15,572 nucleotides of DNA from JAGXSE01 sp040757295 (lineage in GTDB: Bacteria > Bacillota > PH28-bin88): NCBI GenBank assembly GCA_040757295.1, contig JBFLXH010000055.1, forward strand, positions 1 through 15,572. Reading direction: 5' to 3'. Positions 7,041-14,308 of the stretch are shown in pieces. Position numbers and translations under genes: made by a program. Position 1 is the stretch's first letter. Every line of letters starts with the position of its first letter. The notes beneath the pieces were generated by a model. It was given only the letters and a program-made list of their open reading frames with translations, had not been told where the DNA came from and did no database searches.

Positions 7041-7064
7041 AAAAAAGCCTGAACAAGCGTTCAG
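7041..7064 (-). terminator. Intrinsic terminator after mazF
   Basis: On the minus strand the stem CTGAAC-GCTT-GTTCAG (7064 to 7049) is followed by GCTTTTTTATTTG. This is a textbook rho-independent terminator 29 bases past the mazF stop, closing the alr-mazE-mazF direction. Confidence 0.8.
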
Positions 7065-7092
7065 ACAGCCCAGGGAAATTAACTAATTGAAA

Positions 7093-7443
7093 CTATAGTT
7101 CAACCAATCCAAGGCTGATTTCCAGTCCCCGGTCGACCCGTTTCATTATCTCTTCGTCCAAAAATGAGATTTTTTGCTTAAGCCTTCTCTTGTCAATGGT
7201 CCTAATCTGCTCGGTCAAAATCACAGAATCCCGTTCCAAGCCGCTGCTTTCGGCATCAACTTCTACATGGGTGGGGAGCTTAGCTTTATTAATCTGGGAA
7301 GTGATTGCCGCTACAATTGTTGTCGGGCTGTACTGGTTGCCAATATCGTTTTGAATAACCAGCACCGGTCTGGTTCCACCCTGCTCGGAGCCTATCACAG
7401 GGTTTAACTCAGCAAAAAAAATGTCGCCCCTTTTAACTATCAT
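7093..7443 (-). CDS. ndoA: Type II toxin, endoribonuclease MazF/EndoA
   Basis: The 116-residue product closely matches the B. subtilis EndoA (MazF) mRNA interferase in length and sequence. It opens MIVKRGD; R25 in GGTRPV and T48 in AAITSQ are the expected catalytic residues, and RDSVIL (71-76) and EQIRTIDK (78-85) are conserved. B. subtilis EndoA cuts single-stranded RNA at UACAU. The frame continues to a GTG at 7455, but the ATG at 7441-7443 matches the family start. It lies two bases after the mazE stop, with GGAG in the end of mazE. All recognisable active-site residues are present, so the toxin looks intact. Confidence 0.95.
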   Translation of the reverse strand: MIVKRGDIFFAELNPVIGSEQGGTRPVLVIQNDIGNQYSPTTIVAAITSQINKAKLPTHVEVDAESSGLERDSVILTEQIRTIDKRRLKQKISFLDEEIMKRVDRGLEISLGLVEL

Positions 7444-7445
7444 AC

Positions 7446-7721
7446 TCACTTGCACTCCGCCAGCTTATCCTCAAACAAATCCTGAAAATCGAATTCAGCA
7501 TCTATATGCTCCAATGCAAGAGCAAGATTGATATGGGCCATTTCCTGGTAACCTCGCTTCATTTGCTCCCTGATGGTATACCGTTTTCGTTCAGCAATAT
7601 AGAGTTTCATAGCTTCGCGGATAAACTCGCTCCGATTTCTTCTTTCCACTGTAGCCAAATCGTCAACTTCCTCCAGCAAACTCTCAGGCAAGCTGATCAT
7701 GATGCGCTTGATACCTGACAA
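7446..7721 (-). CDS. ndoAI: Type II antitoxin, EndoAI/MazE-like ribbon-helix-helix protein
   Basis: This 91-residue protein has an N-terminal ribbon-helix-helix DNA-binding fold (RIMISLPESLLEEVD, then RRNRSEFIREA). Its C-terminal toxin-binding tail contains KRGYQEMAHINL, closely like the matching part of B. subtilis EndoAI. It should neutralise the adjacent MazF. I start at the TTG 7719-7721: AGGGGGTG lies six bases upstream at ideal spacing. The alternative GTG at 7728-7730 would sit inside that binding site and have none of its own. It follows alr after a roughly 230-base gap. Confidence 0.92.
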   Translation of the reverse strand: MSGIKRIMISLPESLLEEVDDLATVERRNRSEFIREAMKLYIAERKRYTIREQMKRGYQEMAHINLALALEHIDAEFDFQDLFEDKLAECK

Positions 7722-7954
7722 AAAGGCCACCCCCTAGGTTAATCCATGGCTAACGGAACTAAAGCGCCTTTTAAAAAACCGGCAGTAAAGCATATGCTGA
7801 GTCAACACATACAATAACCAGTGGATCTTACCTTTCCCGACCGGTAAGCAGTTTGAATGATATAAATTTTAAGCAAAAGATATAGATGTCCAAGCTACTT
7901 TTCATTATATCTGTTTGCTGGAAGAATTGCAAGCCAGTGGTACTCAGCCAAATT
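7722..7954. other. alr-mazE intergenic region
   Basis: No gene is visible. It holds the palindrome AGCATATGCT (7789-7798), about 70 bases upstream of mazE, and an interrupted hairpin (7872-7884 with 7906-7919; 6 bp plus 7 bp flanking one bulged base) about 35 bases past the alr stop. TTGACT is present on the minus strand at 7805-7800, but no matching -10 hexamer is seen at normal spacing. A separate mazEF promoter is plausible but not shown. Confidence 0.5.
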
Positions 7955-9079
7955 TTAACCTTTGCAATATACTCTGGGGACGCGGGCGCTGAACTTGCAG
8001 ACAACCTCATAATTGATTGAACCGATTTTTCCCGCCAATTCCTCCGCAGTAATGGCCTCATCCCCTTGTTCCCCCAGCACGACAGCCGTATCTCCCGGAG
8101 CTACTCCCGGAATCTTAGTAATATCAACCATAGTCTGGTCCATACAAACCCTGCCCACAACCGGCGCCCGGCGGCCATGCAGCAAGACCTCTCCCTTGTT
8201 GGACAAAAGCCGCGAATATCCGTCGGCATAGCCTAAAGGCAAAGTGGCAATAACCGTCCGCTCTTTGGCAATAAAGGTGCGCCCATAGCTGATGGAGGCG
8301 CCTCTTTCCACTTCCTTCACATGGGCAACCATAGCCTTCACCCTCATAGCCGGTTGCAGTTTAATCTTCCTGGCTACTTCCGGAGACGGGTATAAGCCAT
8401 AGAGAATTATCCCCGGCCGCACCATATCCAGGTGGGTTTCCGGCAGGTCAATCAGGGCCGCACTATTAGCCGCATGGCGCACCGGAAAGGTTACGCCCAT
8501 TTTTGACAAGGTTGATAGGAAATCTAAAAACCGTTCTGCCTGCAGATTAGCATAAAACTTATCGGCCTCATCGGCGGTAGCAAAGTGAGTAAATATCCCT
8601 TCCAATTGAATACGGGACAAACGGGCTAGTTTCGCAATAGTTTCTGCTGCTTGTTTACCCGGCAGGAAACCAATGCGTCCCATCCCCGTGTCAACCTTGA
8701 TATGAACCACTGCTGTCTTTCCATGCTGAACAGCAGTCCGGGATATGTGAACAACTTGCTCCTCAGTATAGGCAGCGAGAGTTACATCGTCGCGGATTGC
8801 CTCGGCTACTTCCTGGGGAGGGGTAAAACCCAACACCAGAATGGAGGCATCGATGCCTTGCCTCCTAAGGTCCAGGGCTTCCCCTAAACGGGCCACTCCA
8901 AGGCAGTCAGCCCCATTCCGCAAAACAGCTTTGCTTACCTCTAGAGCCCCATGGCCATAGCCATTAGCCTTGACAATGGCCATTACTTTGGCTTCAGGGC
9001 GGGTAATCCTCCTGACTTCTCTGGTATTGCAGCAAATGGCCTCTAGGCTAATCTCGGCCCAAACGGGTCCCCGAACCAA
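7955..9079 (-). CDS. alr: Alanine racemase
   Basis: The 374-residue product is a fold-III PLP enzyme that interconverts L- and D-alanine for peptidoglycan. Seen are PLP lysine K37 in AIVKANGYGHG, the substrate-binding HIKVDTGMGRIG, the catalytic Tyr (Y265) in ISYGRT, LPLGYADGY, and CMDQTMVD. I start at the TTG 9077-9079 because TAAGGTAGGTGA lies upstream at good spacing. A GTG at 9086-9088, three codons earlier, falls inside that binding site. In B. subtilis alr is also followed by ndoAI-ndoA, so the order is conserved. The MATE gene is divergent from it. Confidence 0.96.
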   Translation of the reverse strand: MVRGPVWAEISLEAICCNTREVRRITRPEAKVMAIVKANGYGHGALEVSKAVLRNGADCLGVARLGEALDLRRQGIDASILVLGFTPPQEVAEAIRDDVTLAAYTEEQVVHISRTAVQHGKTAVVHIKVDTGMGRIGFLPGKQAAETIAKLARLSRIQLEGIFTHFATADEADKFYANLQAERFLDFLSTLSKMGVTFPVRHAANSAALIDLPETHLDMVRPGIILYGLYPSPEVARKIKLQPAMRVKAMVAHVKEVERGASISYGRTFIAKERTVIATLPLGYADGYSRLLSNKGEVLLHGRRAPVVGRVCMDQTMVDITKIPGVAPGDTAVVLGEQGDEAITAEELAGKIGSINYEVVCKFSARVPRVYCKG

Positions 9080-9206
9080 TTTATTCACCTACCTTAAACT
9101 TTTTTTCCAACCAGGGGTTATAATCTTAGCTGCATTAGAGTTATAATTGTAACTGGGAATCAATTAGCCTGTAACCAGTTCTAAGGTATTGAAGAGAGGT
9201 CTTGCA
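9080..9206. promoter_or_regulatory. Divergent alr/MATE promoter region
   Basis: This AT-rich interval holds two plus-strand GTTATAAT octamers 23 bases apart, with perfect TATAAT hexamers at 9119-9124 and 9142-9147, upstream of the MATE gene. An inverted repeat AACTGG/CCAGTT (9151-9156 and 9175-9180) lies just downstream of the second, where a transcription start would fall. No strong -35 hexamer accompanies either. The inverted repeat may be an operator for efflux control; this is inference. Confidence 0.35.
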
Positions 9207-10589
9207 TTGGACAGCAAAAACTTGACAGATTTCACTCAGGGAAACATCATCCGGCATTTGGTTTTCTTCTCCCTGCCAATGCTGGCAGGCAATCTCCTGC
9301 AGGCCCTTTACCATACAGTGGACAGCTTCTGGGTAGGGCGTTTTTTGGGACCGGAGGCCTTGGCAGCGGTATCCATCAGTTTTCCCATCGTTTTCACTCT
9401 TATTTCCCTAATCACCGGCTTTACTATTGCAACAACCACCATGGTTTCCCAGTATGCTGGGGCTAAGGCGATGGACATGGTGCGGCAGGTTGCTACTAAC
9501 GCATTGCTCTTATTGCTTTTAATGGGATTAATCACTTCAATCTTCGGGGTTGTCTTCCGGCTGCCTTTATTGGAACTTATCCGGACTCCCAGGGGAGTGA
9601 TGCCCCTGGCCTCGGACTACCTGGCCGTGTTCTTGGCCGGATTAATTTTTATGTTCCTGTTCAACGCAGTTAGCGCTATTCTCCGGGGACTGGGAGATGC
9701 CAAAACCCCCTTAAAGCTTTTAGCATATAGCACTTTTCTCAACATTGCCCTCGACCCCTTGCTGATATTCGGCTGGGGCCCCATTCCCGCTATGGGCGTA
9801 GCCGGAGCCGGTCTGGCCACGGTAATTGCCCAGGCCTTTTCTGCCGTACTTGGGCTTTGGCACCTGCACAAACTGGAATTATTGGCTGAATTTAATTCTC
9901 GCAGTATCCTAAACCAAGCCCTCACCTTAAAAACCATCAAAATAGGTCTGCCGGCCGGGATCCAGCAAGCCCTGGTATCTCTCGGCTTTCTTGCCATCAC
10001 TGCTATTATCAACACCTTTGGCAAGATAACGGTAGCTGCCTATGGAGCAGCCAGCAGGCTTGACGGGTTCGCCTTCTTGCCTGCTATGACTATCTCTTTC
10101 GCTGTCTCCTCTTTGGCGGGACAAAACCTAGGAGCCGGCCAGTACCAGCGGGCACGGGAGGTTCTTAAGTGGAGTTGCCTCTTATCATCCGGGGTAACTC
10201 TCGTTATCGTAGCGCTGATCCTGGCTTTTCCAAGAATGCTCCTGGGTATTTTTACCATAGACCAGGAAGTGATCAGGGCAGGCATCAATTACCTGTACAT
10301 TGTCGCTTTTTCCTATATCCCCTTCAGTCTCATGTTCTGCATTCATGGACTCCTGCGAGGTGCAGGGGATACCGTCCCTGTTATGCTGATTACCTTAATA
10401 TCAATGTGGGCTGTCCGGGTGCCCCTGGCGGTATTCCTATCAAGGCTGCCTGCTTTCGGGATTACAGGGGTGTGGTTAGCCCTTCTTTCAGGACCAGTAA
10501 CAGGGCTTCTCTTAAGCTGGTTTTACTATTCCAGCGGACGGTGGAGAGAGAAAATATTACTATCTCCCCAAGAGCCTGCTCCCAACTAA
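9207..10589 (+). CDS. MATE family multidrug efflux transporter
   Basis: The 460-residue integral membrane protein has about twelve hydrophobic segments in two similar halves. It opens with the typical MATE sequence LPMLAGNLLQALYHTVD and VGRFLG (residues about 23-48). It should export cationic drugs or metabolites using a Na+ or H+ gradient; the substrate is unknown. Start is the TTG at 9207-9209, six bases after GAGAGGT; an upstream in-frame TTG at 9189 has no ribosome binding site. Its stop codon overlaps that of the convergent NAD(P)HX repair gene. It is the only plus-strand gene between acpS and tsaD, which suggests insertion into an older minus-strand block. Confidence 0.93.
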   Translation: MDSKNLTDFTQGNIIRHLVFFSLPMLAGNLLQALYHTVDSFWVGRFLGPEALAAVSISFPIVFTLISLITGFTIATTTMVSQYAGAKAMDMVRQVATNALLLLLLMGLITSIFGVVFRLPLLELIRTPRGVMPLASDYLAVFLAGLIFMFLFNAVSAILRGLGDAKTPLKLLAYSTFLNIALDPLLIFGWGPIPAMGVAGAGLATVIAQAFSAVLGLWHLHKLELLAEFNSRSILNQALTLKTIKIGLPAGIQQALVSLGFLAITAIINTFGKITVAAYGAASRLDGFAFLPAMTISFAVSSLAGQNLGAGQYQRAREVLKWSCLLSSGVTLVIVALILAFPRMLLGIFTIDQEVIRAGINYLYIVAFSYIPFSLMFCIHGLLRGAGDTVPVMLITLISMWAVRVPLAVFLSRLPAFGITGVWLALLSGPVTGLLLSWFYYSSGRWREKILLSPQEPAPN

Positions 10590-12142
10590 AGCTTGGTTTC
10601 CAAACCGCGCCACACTTCCGGCAGGGCATTTAAGACATCCCCTGCTATCAACCCCATTTGGCCTTTGACCCGAGCTGCCTCATCCCCAGCAGCTCCATGA
10701 GCATATACCCCTACCCCAGCCGCATACCCAGGTTCCAGCCCCTGGGCAATCAATCCGGCAATTATTCCTGCTAGCACATCCCCTGTGCCCCCAGTAGCCA
10801 TTCCTGGGTTGCCATTAGTATTCAGGTATACCTCTCCCTCGGGGTTAGCCACGACGGTCCCTGCCCCTTTTAGGACAACGGTGGCCTTCCATTCAGCTGC
10901 TGCCTGCCTGGCAATTTTAAGCCGGTTATCCTGTACCAGGCTGACAGGAACCCCAACAAGTCTGCTCATCTCTCCTGGATGGGGTGTCACCACAACAGGG
11001 CCAGCCATCTGGGGTAATAGTTTAGTATTCCCGATCAGCCCATTTAGTCCATCAGCGTCCAGAACCACCGGGCGATTTAAAGCCGGCAAAACCCGATGCA
11101 GCCAACGGACAGATTGAGAATGCTGCCCAAGCCCCATGCCAAGGACTACTACAGAGGCCTTTTCTGCCAGATGGAGAACCGGCTCCACTGCACCCTCAGA
11201 CAAATAACCGCCATCGACATCCGGTAGCGGGCAGGTTATTACTTCCGTTGTCTTAGTCTCCAATATCGGATAGAGGCTGGCAGGTACAGCGGCAGTAACC
11301 AAACCGGCCCCGCTTCGAAGGGCAGCTTCCGCTGCCAGATACACAGCTCCAGTCATCCCTGTTGAACCGCCAACAACCAGGACTTTACCAAATGTGCCCT
11401 TATGCCCACCAGTATCCCGGCTGGGCAGCAAACCCTGACACCAATCTCTGGTAATTAGGTTGTGTTTGAACTGGCTTTGGGCAATGAGCTTATGGGGCAA
11501 GGAAATATCTGCCACCTTAACTGTCCCCGTATATCTTGCCCCTGGGTCAAGGAACAGGCCCAGTTTGGGCAAACCGAAAGAAACAGTACAGGTTGCTTTC
11601 ACGCAAGGACCCAAGACCCTTCCCGTATCCGTTTCCAAACCGGATGGCACATCAACAGCCACAATGGGTTTTTTGGCAGAGTTTATCAAGCGAATTGCTT
11701 CTCCTGCAATGCCTAAGATTGATCCCTTAAAACCTGTGCCGTAAATGGCATCAACCAAAAGGTCTGCGTGGAGCAAAGCAATATCAACCCGCTGCAGGTC
11801 TTTTTCTGCTAACAAAGGATGGATTTTTATCTCCATTTTATTTAGGATGTGCAAATTAGCAGCTGCATCGCCCTTAATCTCTTCGGGCCTCCCCAGGAGA
11901 AATACCTTCGGCTCTGCCCCCCTGTTGGCCAGGTGCCTGGCAATTACAAATCCATCCCCCCCATTATTGCCTTTTCCGGCGAAAATCAGAATTCGCTTAC
12001 CTTCGAGGCTCACTAAGAGTTCTTGAATCGCTGCCATCACTTGCAAGCCCGCATTCTCCATTAAGACTATCCCCGGAATGCCGAACATGGTAATAGCCTT
12101 CTGGTCCAATCCCTGCATTTCCTCAGCAGTCACCAACTTCAT
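10586..12142 (-). CDS. nnrD: Bifunctional NAD(P)HX epimerase / ADP-dependent NAD(P)HX dehydratase
   Basis: The 518-residue fusion repairs damaged hydrated NADH and NADPH. The N-terminal YjeF_N epimerase domain (about 1-220) shows AGKGNNGGDGF (55-65), VDAIYGTG (130-137) and DVPSG (164-168). The C-terminal ribokinase-like dehydratase domain (about 240-515) shows HKGTFGKVLVVGGS (247-260), LDADGLNG (361-368), TPHPGEMSRL (386-395), and GGTGDVLAG (451-459) with catalytic D455. The frame is open upstream to 12232, overlapping acpS, but the ATG at 12140-12142 matches the family start and follows the ribosome binding site. That site is an 11-G run ending in GGAGAAA. It lies 29 bases after acpS and overlaps the MATE stop codon. 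Confidence 0.96.
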   Translation of the reverse strand: MKLVTAEEMQGLDQKAITMFGIPGIVLMENAGLQVMAAIQELLVSLEGKRILIFAGKGNNGGDGFVIARHLANRGAEPKVFLLGRPEEIKGDAAANLHILNKMEIKIHPLLAEKDLQRVDIALLHADLLVDAIYGTGFKGSILGIAGEAIRLINSAKKPIVAVDVPSGLETDTGRVLGPCVKATCTVSFGLPKLGLFLDPGARYTGTVKVADISLPHKLIAQSQFKHNLITRDWCQGLLPSRDTGGHKGTFGKVLVVGGSTGMTGAVYLAAEAALRSGAGLVTAAVPASLYPILETKTTEVITCPLPDVDGGYLSEGAVEPVLHLAEKASVVVLGMGLGQHSQSVRWLHRVLPALNRPVVLDADGLNGLIGNTKLLPQMAGPVVVTPHPGEMSRLVGVPVSLVQDNRLKIARQAAAEWKATVVLKGAGTVVANPEGEVYLNTNGNPGMATGGTGDVLAGIIAGLIAQGLEPGYAAGVGVYAHGAAGDEAARVKGQMGLIAGDVLNALPEVWRGLETKL

Positions 12143-12147
12143 TTTCT

Positions 12148-12158
12148 CCCCCCCCCCC
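12148..12158 (-). promoter_or_regulatory. Homopolymeric G11 ribosome binding site of the NAD(P)HX repair gene
   Basis: Eleven consecutive C on the plus strand read as G11 on the message, followed by AGAAA and the ATG. It supplies the Shine-Dalgarno pairing for the gene. Such a long mononucleotide tract is prone to replication slippage, which would alter the binding-site length or spacing rather than the reading frame. Confidence 0.6.
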
Positions 12159-12171
12159 TTCAACCCATGAG

Positions 12172-12543
12172 TTACTCCCCAATTACTACCGCCAGGGCAT
12201 GAGTTTTGCTGTGAGAAAGGGAAATCAGCCACTTGCTAATCCCTTTTTTCCCGGCCAGCTCTTGTGCCTTGCCATAGAGTTCAATTGCAGGCTGCCCTCC
12301 GGGAAGGGAAGTTATCTCAATATCTTGCCAGCTGATTCCCCGGAAACCGGTGCCTAAAGCTTTTGCCACAGCCTCTTTGGCCGCAAACCTGGCTGCCAAA
12401 GAGGGAACCGGGTTTTTTCGCCCATAACAGAAGGCTATTTCTTGAGGCGTGAATACTTTTCGACAAAAGTTTTGCCCATGTTTTGTCAAAATCCTTTCCA
12501 GTCTTTCGATTTCGATAATATCGGTGCCGATATTTTGCGCCAC
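12172..12543 (-). CDS. acpS: Holo-[acyl-carrier-protein] synthase
   Basis: The 123-residue product transfers 4'-phosphopantetheine from CoA to apo-ACP for fatty acid synthesis. The metal-binding Asp is D8 in IGTDIIEIERL, and the second motif RFAAKEAVAKALGTG (52-66) carries E57; SLSHS lies near the C-terminus. Start is GTG at 12541-12543 with GAGGGG four to five bases upstream. It leads the acpS - NAD(P)HX repair pair. A 107-nt repeat element lies about 70 bases upstream of its start. Confidence 0.96.
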   Translation of the reverse strand: MAQNIGTDIIEIERLERILTKHGQNFCRKVFTPQEIAFCYGRKNPVPSLAARFAAKEAVAKALGTGFRGISWQDIEITSLPGGQPAIELYGKAQELAGKKGISKWLISLSHSKTHALAVVIGE

Positions 12544-12946
12544 CTGTTCCCCTCTTTTCCGAAAACATCCTTTTCACAGGGTAATATCAGGACCCTTTCC
12601 CAGCTAAACCATGGTATACTCGGCAAGGGATAAAATTGCATGATCATAATGAAGCCGAGTATGAAATTCGCTTTGAGGCCACGGTAAATCAATGAATAAT
12701 TAGTGGCCTCGCTCATTATAAAGACAGATTATTATTTGATTTAAGCAGCAATAAATCCTTCAAAAAAGCCTAATTTTACTTACTCTTCTAAAGTCTTACC
12801 AGCCTGCCAATTCATAAAACTCTGAATTATTTCTCGTCCCCCCAGCTCTAGCGCAGGATTAACTTAATTGCCCTAGAATACTTTAACTGATGCTTGGTTA
12901 ATGCTTGGGGAGATTGTTCCCTACAGATAAAACCAAAAGGGGGCTG
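12544..12946. other. acpS/kinase divergent intergenic region
   Basis: About 400 bases without a supported gene. It contains one full copy of the 107-nt two-hairpin repeat (12615-12721) and must hold the divergent promoters of acpS and the sensor kinase. I see no strong -35/-10 pair for either gene. A minus-strand open frame starting inside the repeat at 12716 runs into acpS in another frame and is not credible as a gene. Confidence 0.5.
12615..12721 (+). repeat. 107-nt two-hairpin interspersed repeat, copy 1
   Basis: This element matches the reverse complement of 15463-15569 at 103 of 107 positions, with homology ending abruptly at both ends. It carries two separated inverted repeats: ATACTCGGC/GCCGAGTAT (12616-12624 with 12654-12662) and GAGGCCAC/GTGGCCTC (12675-12682 with 12703-12710). 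It contains no transposase and no obvious target-site duplication. It may be a MITE-like or REP-like mobile element, or a structured RNA cassette. Confidence 0.9.
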
Positions 12947-14260
12947 ATGGTTTTCTACAGGGTTATTAGTATTTCCGTCTTTCTTAGCCTGGTTCAGGGC
13001 TTAACCTTATTTAAAGTTTTTTCAATAGACCCCTGGTGGCTGGCAGTATTGATCATTCTGCTGCTAAACATGGCAACTTTAACTGCCCTGGCGCTATGGT
13101 TTAGACTCCGGGCAAAACGTAATGAAGAACCCTCGGTTCCCCCTTTTGATCCAACTGTAATGATCGCCCATGAAACGCTGCCTATCTTACGCCGCGGCCT
13201 TAACGAAGAATCAGCCCAAAAGACGGCTGAGATAATTCAAAAAATTGCAGATGTGGCAGCAGTTGCAATAACAGACAAAGAAAAGGTCTTAGCCTACCTT
13301 GGGGCTGGCTGCGAAATGCATCACCCAGGGGATAAGATCCTGACCGAAGCTACCCGACAGGTTTTGGCAACAGGCCTCCACAAGGTAGTGAAAACTACAA
13401 AAGAGCTCAACTGCTCTGTCACCAATTGTGATTGTCCCCTGGCAGCAGCGGTAATTGTCCCTTTAAAGTGCAGAGATGAAGTAGTGGGCTCCTTAAAACT
13501 CTACCAAACTACCGACGGGCATCTGCCGCCTCATATTATCAGATTTGCTCTGGGAATTGCTCAACTGTTAAGCATCCAAATCGAGCTGGCTGAACTTGAC
13601 CGGCAAACCCAGCTATTAACCAAGGCCAAACTGGACGCTCTGCATGCCCAGATCAATCCTCATTTCTTTTTTAATACGCTAAATACGATTATCATGTACA
13701 GCAGGACAAATCCTCAGCGAGCCAGGAGACTCTTGGTTTACCTGGCTGAGTATTTCCGTCAGACATTGAAACGGAAGGGACATTTTGCATTACTGAGGGA
13801 GGAATTGGAAAGTGTGCACACCTACTTGGCCTTGGAAAAGGCCAGGTTTGGTCGCAAGCTCCATATTATACAAGACATTCCCGAATCCTTTTCAGAATAC
13901 CAGGTACCCGTCCTGTGCCTGCAGCCTTTGGTAGAAAATGCGGTTCAGCACGGGATTTCCCCCAAAATGGAAGAAGGCGCTGTCAGGATCAGCGCTAGGC
14001 TGGACGGCAAATTCCTGGAGATTTCTATCATGGATGATGGAGTTGGAATTCCCCCGGAAAAAATCCCTCTAGTCCTGCAGCCCGGTTATGGATCAGGCAA
14101 TGGGGTTGGAATGAGCAATGTCCATGAAAGACTTAAGAGACTTTACCCAAATAATCCCGGCTTAACAATCATCAGCCAGGAAAACAAAGGGACTACCGTC
14201 TCTTTTAGAGTCTCTATTGAGCCGGAAAAAACAAAGTGGCAGGAAATAGAAGTGCTTTAA
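12947..14260 (+). CDS. LytS/YehU-like sensor histidine kinase
   Basis: The 437-residue membrane kinase has two transmembrane helices (about 8-26 and 30-53), a GAF-like domain (about 75-215), a His-kinase domain with the phospho-acceptor H239 in QINPHFFFN, and a HATPase domain. The last shows the N box PLVENAVQHG (327-336), DDGVGIP (363-369) and GVGMSNVHERL (386-396). GAF and catalytic parts resemble LytS, but the 5TM LytS sensor domain is absent. The GAF domain carries Cys 122, 156, 161, 163 and 175. ATG is chosen because AGGGGG lies three bases upstream and TM1 follows; the frame opens at TTG 12905 without a clear binding site. No response regulator is adjacent, and a terminator overlaps its stop. 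Confidence 0.93.
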   Translation: MVFYRVISISVFLSLVQGLTLFKVFSIDPWWLAVLIILLLNMATLTALALWFRLRAKRNEEPSVPPFDPTVMIAHETLPILRRGLNEESAQKTAEIIQKIADVAAVAITDKEKVLAYLGAGCEMHHPGDKILTEATRQVLATGLHKVVKTTKELNCSVTNCDCPLAAAVIVPLKCRDEVVGSLKLYQTTDGHLPPHIIRFALGIAQLLSIQIELAELDRQTQLLTKAKLDALHAQINPHFFFNTLNTIIMYSRTNPQRARRLLVYLAEYFRQTLKRKGHFALLREELESVHTYLALEKARFGRKLHIIQDIPESFSEYQVPVLCLQPLVENAVQHGISPKMEEGAVRISARLDGKFLEISIMDDGVGIPPEKIPLVLQPGYGSGNGVGMSNVHERLKRLYPNNPGLTIISQENKGTTVSFRVSIEPEKTKWQEIEVL

Positions 14261-14287
14261 AGGCCGGCAACACCCGGCGCTTTTTTT
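14259..14287 (+). terminator. Intrinsic terminator of the sensor kinase gene
   Basis: AAAG-GCCGG (14259-14267) pairs with CCGGC-g-CTTT (14274-14283) across a six-base loop, with one bulged G, and runs into seven T (14281-14287). It begins inside the kinase stop codon. It isolates the kinase from the downstream membrane-protein fragment. Confidence 0.8.
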
Positions 14288-14308
14288 AATGATAGCGGAT
14301 AATTTCCG

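Noticed and set aside
12486..12716. Small gene on the minus strand starting in the repeat
   Set aside because: It overlaps the start of acpS in another frame, has no ribosome binding site, and its continuation beyond the repeat has no recognisable motif.
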